Below, piece by piece: positions 6,286-6,333 of a stretch of DNA of 6,333 bases (the first letter of the stretch is position 1; each line of letters begins with the position of its first letter). Source of the stretch: Lentisphaeria bacterium (GTDB taxonomy: Bacteria > Verrucomicrobiota > Lentisphaeria > Victivallales > UBA1829); NCBI GenBank assembly GCA_017623265.1, contig JAGAPM010000084.1, positions 1-6,333 on the forward strand, written 5' to 3'. The position numbers were made by a program, and so were the translations under genes. The notes below the pieces were generated by a model. It saw nothing but the letters and a program-made list of their open reading frames with translations. It was not told the DNA's origin and did no database searches.

Positions 6286-6324
6286 GCAGGTCCGCCCGGT
6301 ACTGCCGGGCGAACCTGCTTTTTT
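6286..6324 (+). terminator. Strong intrinsic terminator of the metallophosphoesterase
   Basis: Arms 6286-6299 and 6305-6318 form a 14-bp GC-rich stem with a single C-A mismatch and a 5-base loop (6300-6304), followed directly by six T residues (6319-6324). It begins 40 bases after the TAA stop. There is no A tract on the left side, so it should act only on plus-strand transcription. A small 5-bp hairpin (GACCG 6260-6264 with CGGTC 6271-6275) lies between the stop codon and this terminator. Confidence 0.9.
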
Positions 6325-6333
6325 GTGTGCGGC

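Noticed and set aside
1..6333. Mobile element or genomic island
   Set aside because: No transposase, integrase, terminal repeats or tRNA target is seen, and the codon habits are uniform across all four genes.

Overview
The window carries four intact protein-coding genes from a bacterium of moderate GC content (mid-fifties by eye). Three are on the minus strand and look like one operon, transcribed from about 5200 down to 235: cinA, then a short uvrC-type nuclease gene, then a GH36 alpha-galactosidase. The fourth, a calcineurin-like metallophosphoesterase, is on the plus strand and diverges from cinA. Nothing seen fixes the species. A cytoplasmic alpha-galactosidase fits a bacterium that imports plant galacto-oligosaccharides, such as a gut anaerobe. 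The Lentisphaerota/Verrucomicrobiota group is one possibility, but this is a weak inference.

Layout. Positions 1-234 are non-coding and rich in palindromes, including two near-identical hairpin repeats and one strong 8-bp hairpin that may end the minus-strand transcript. Positions 235-2427 (-) encode the alpha-galactosidase. After a 12-base gap holding its ribosome binding site, 2440-3939 (-) encode a 499-residue UvrC-type protein. Its start codon overlaps the cinA stop codon in an ATGA junction (3936-3939). cinA occupies 3936-5168 (-). The 132-base gap 5169-5300 holds back-to-back promoters. The metallophosphoesterase runs 5301-6245 (+) and is followed by a strong intrinsic terminator at 6286-6324.

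How the genes relate. CinA (NMN deamidation and nucleotide clean-up) and UvrC (excision repair) are plausibly co-expressed housekeeping functions. The alpha-galactosidase is an unrelated catabolic enzyme that seems to ride on the same transcript. The most notable item is the UvrC-type protein. It keeps both nuclease active sites, the four cysteines of the iron-sulfur cluster, the UvrB-binding segment and the tandem helix-hairpin-helix tail, but it lacks about 120 residues that canonical UvrC has between the UVR motif and the RNase H-like domain. I see no phage, transposon, CRISPR, rRNA or tRNA signal, and no clear new system. The remaining points of interest are the palindrome cluster, a DxQ variant metal site, a CTGT-N9-ACAG palindrome between the divergent promoters, and near-total avoidance of TTA, CTA and TCA codons.
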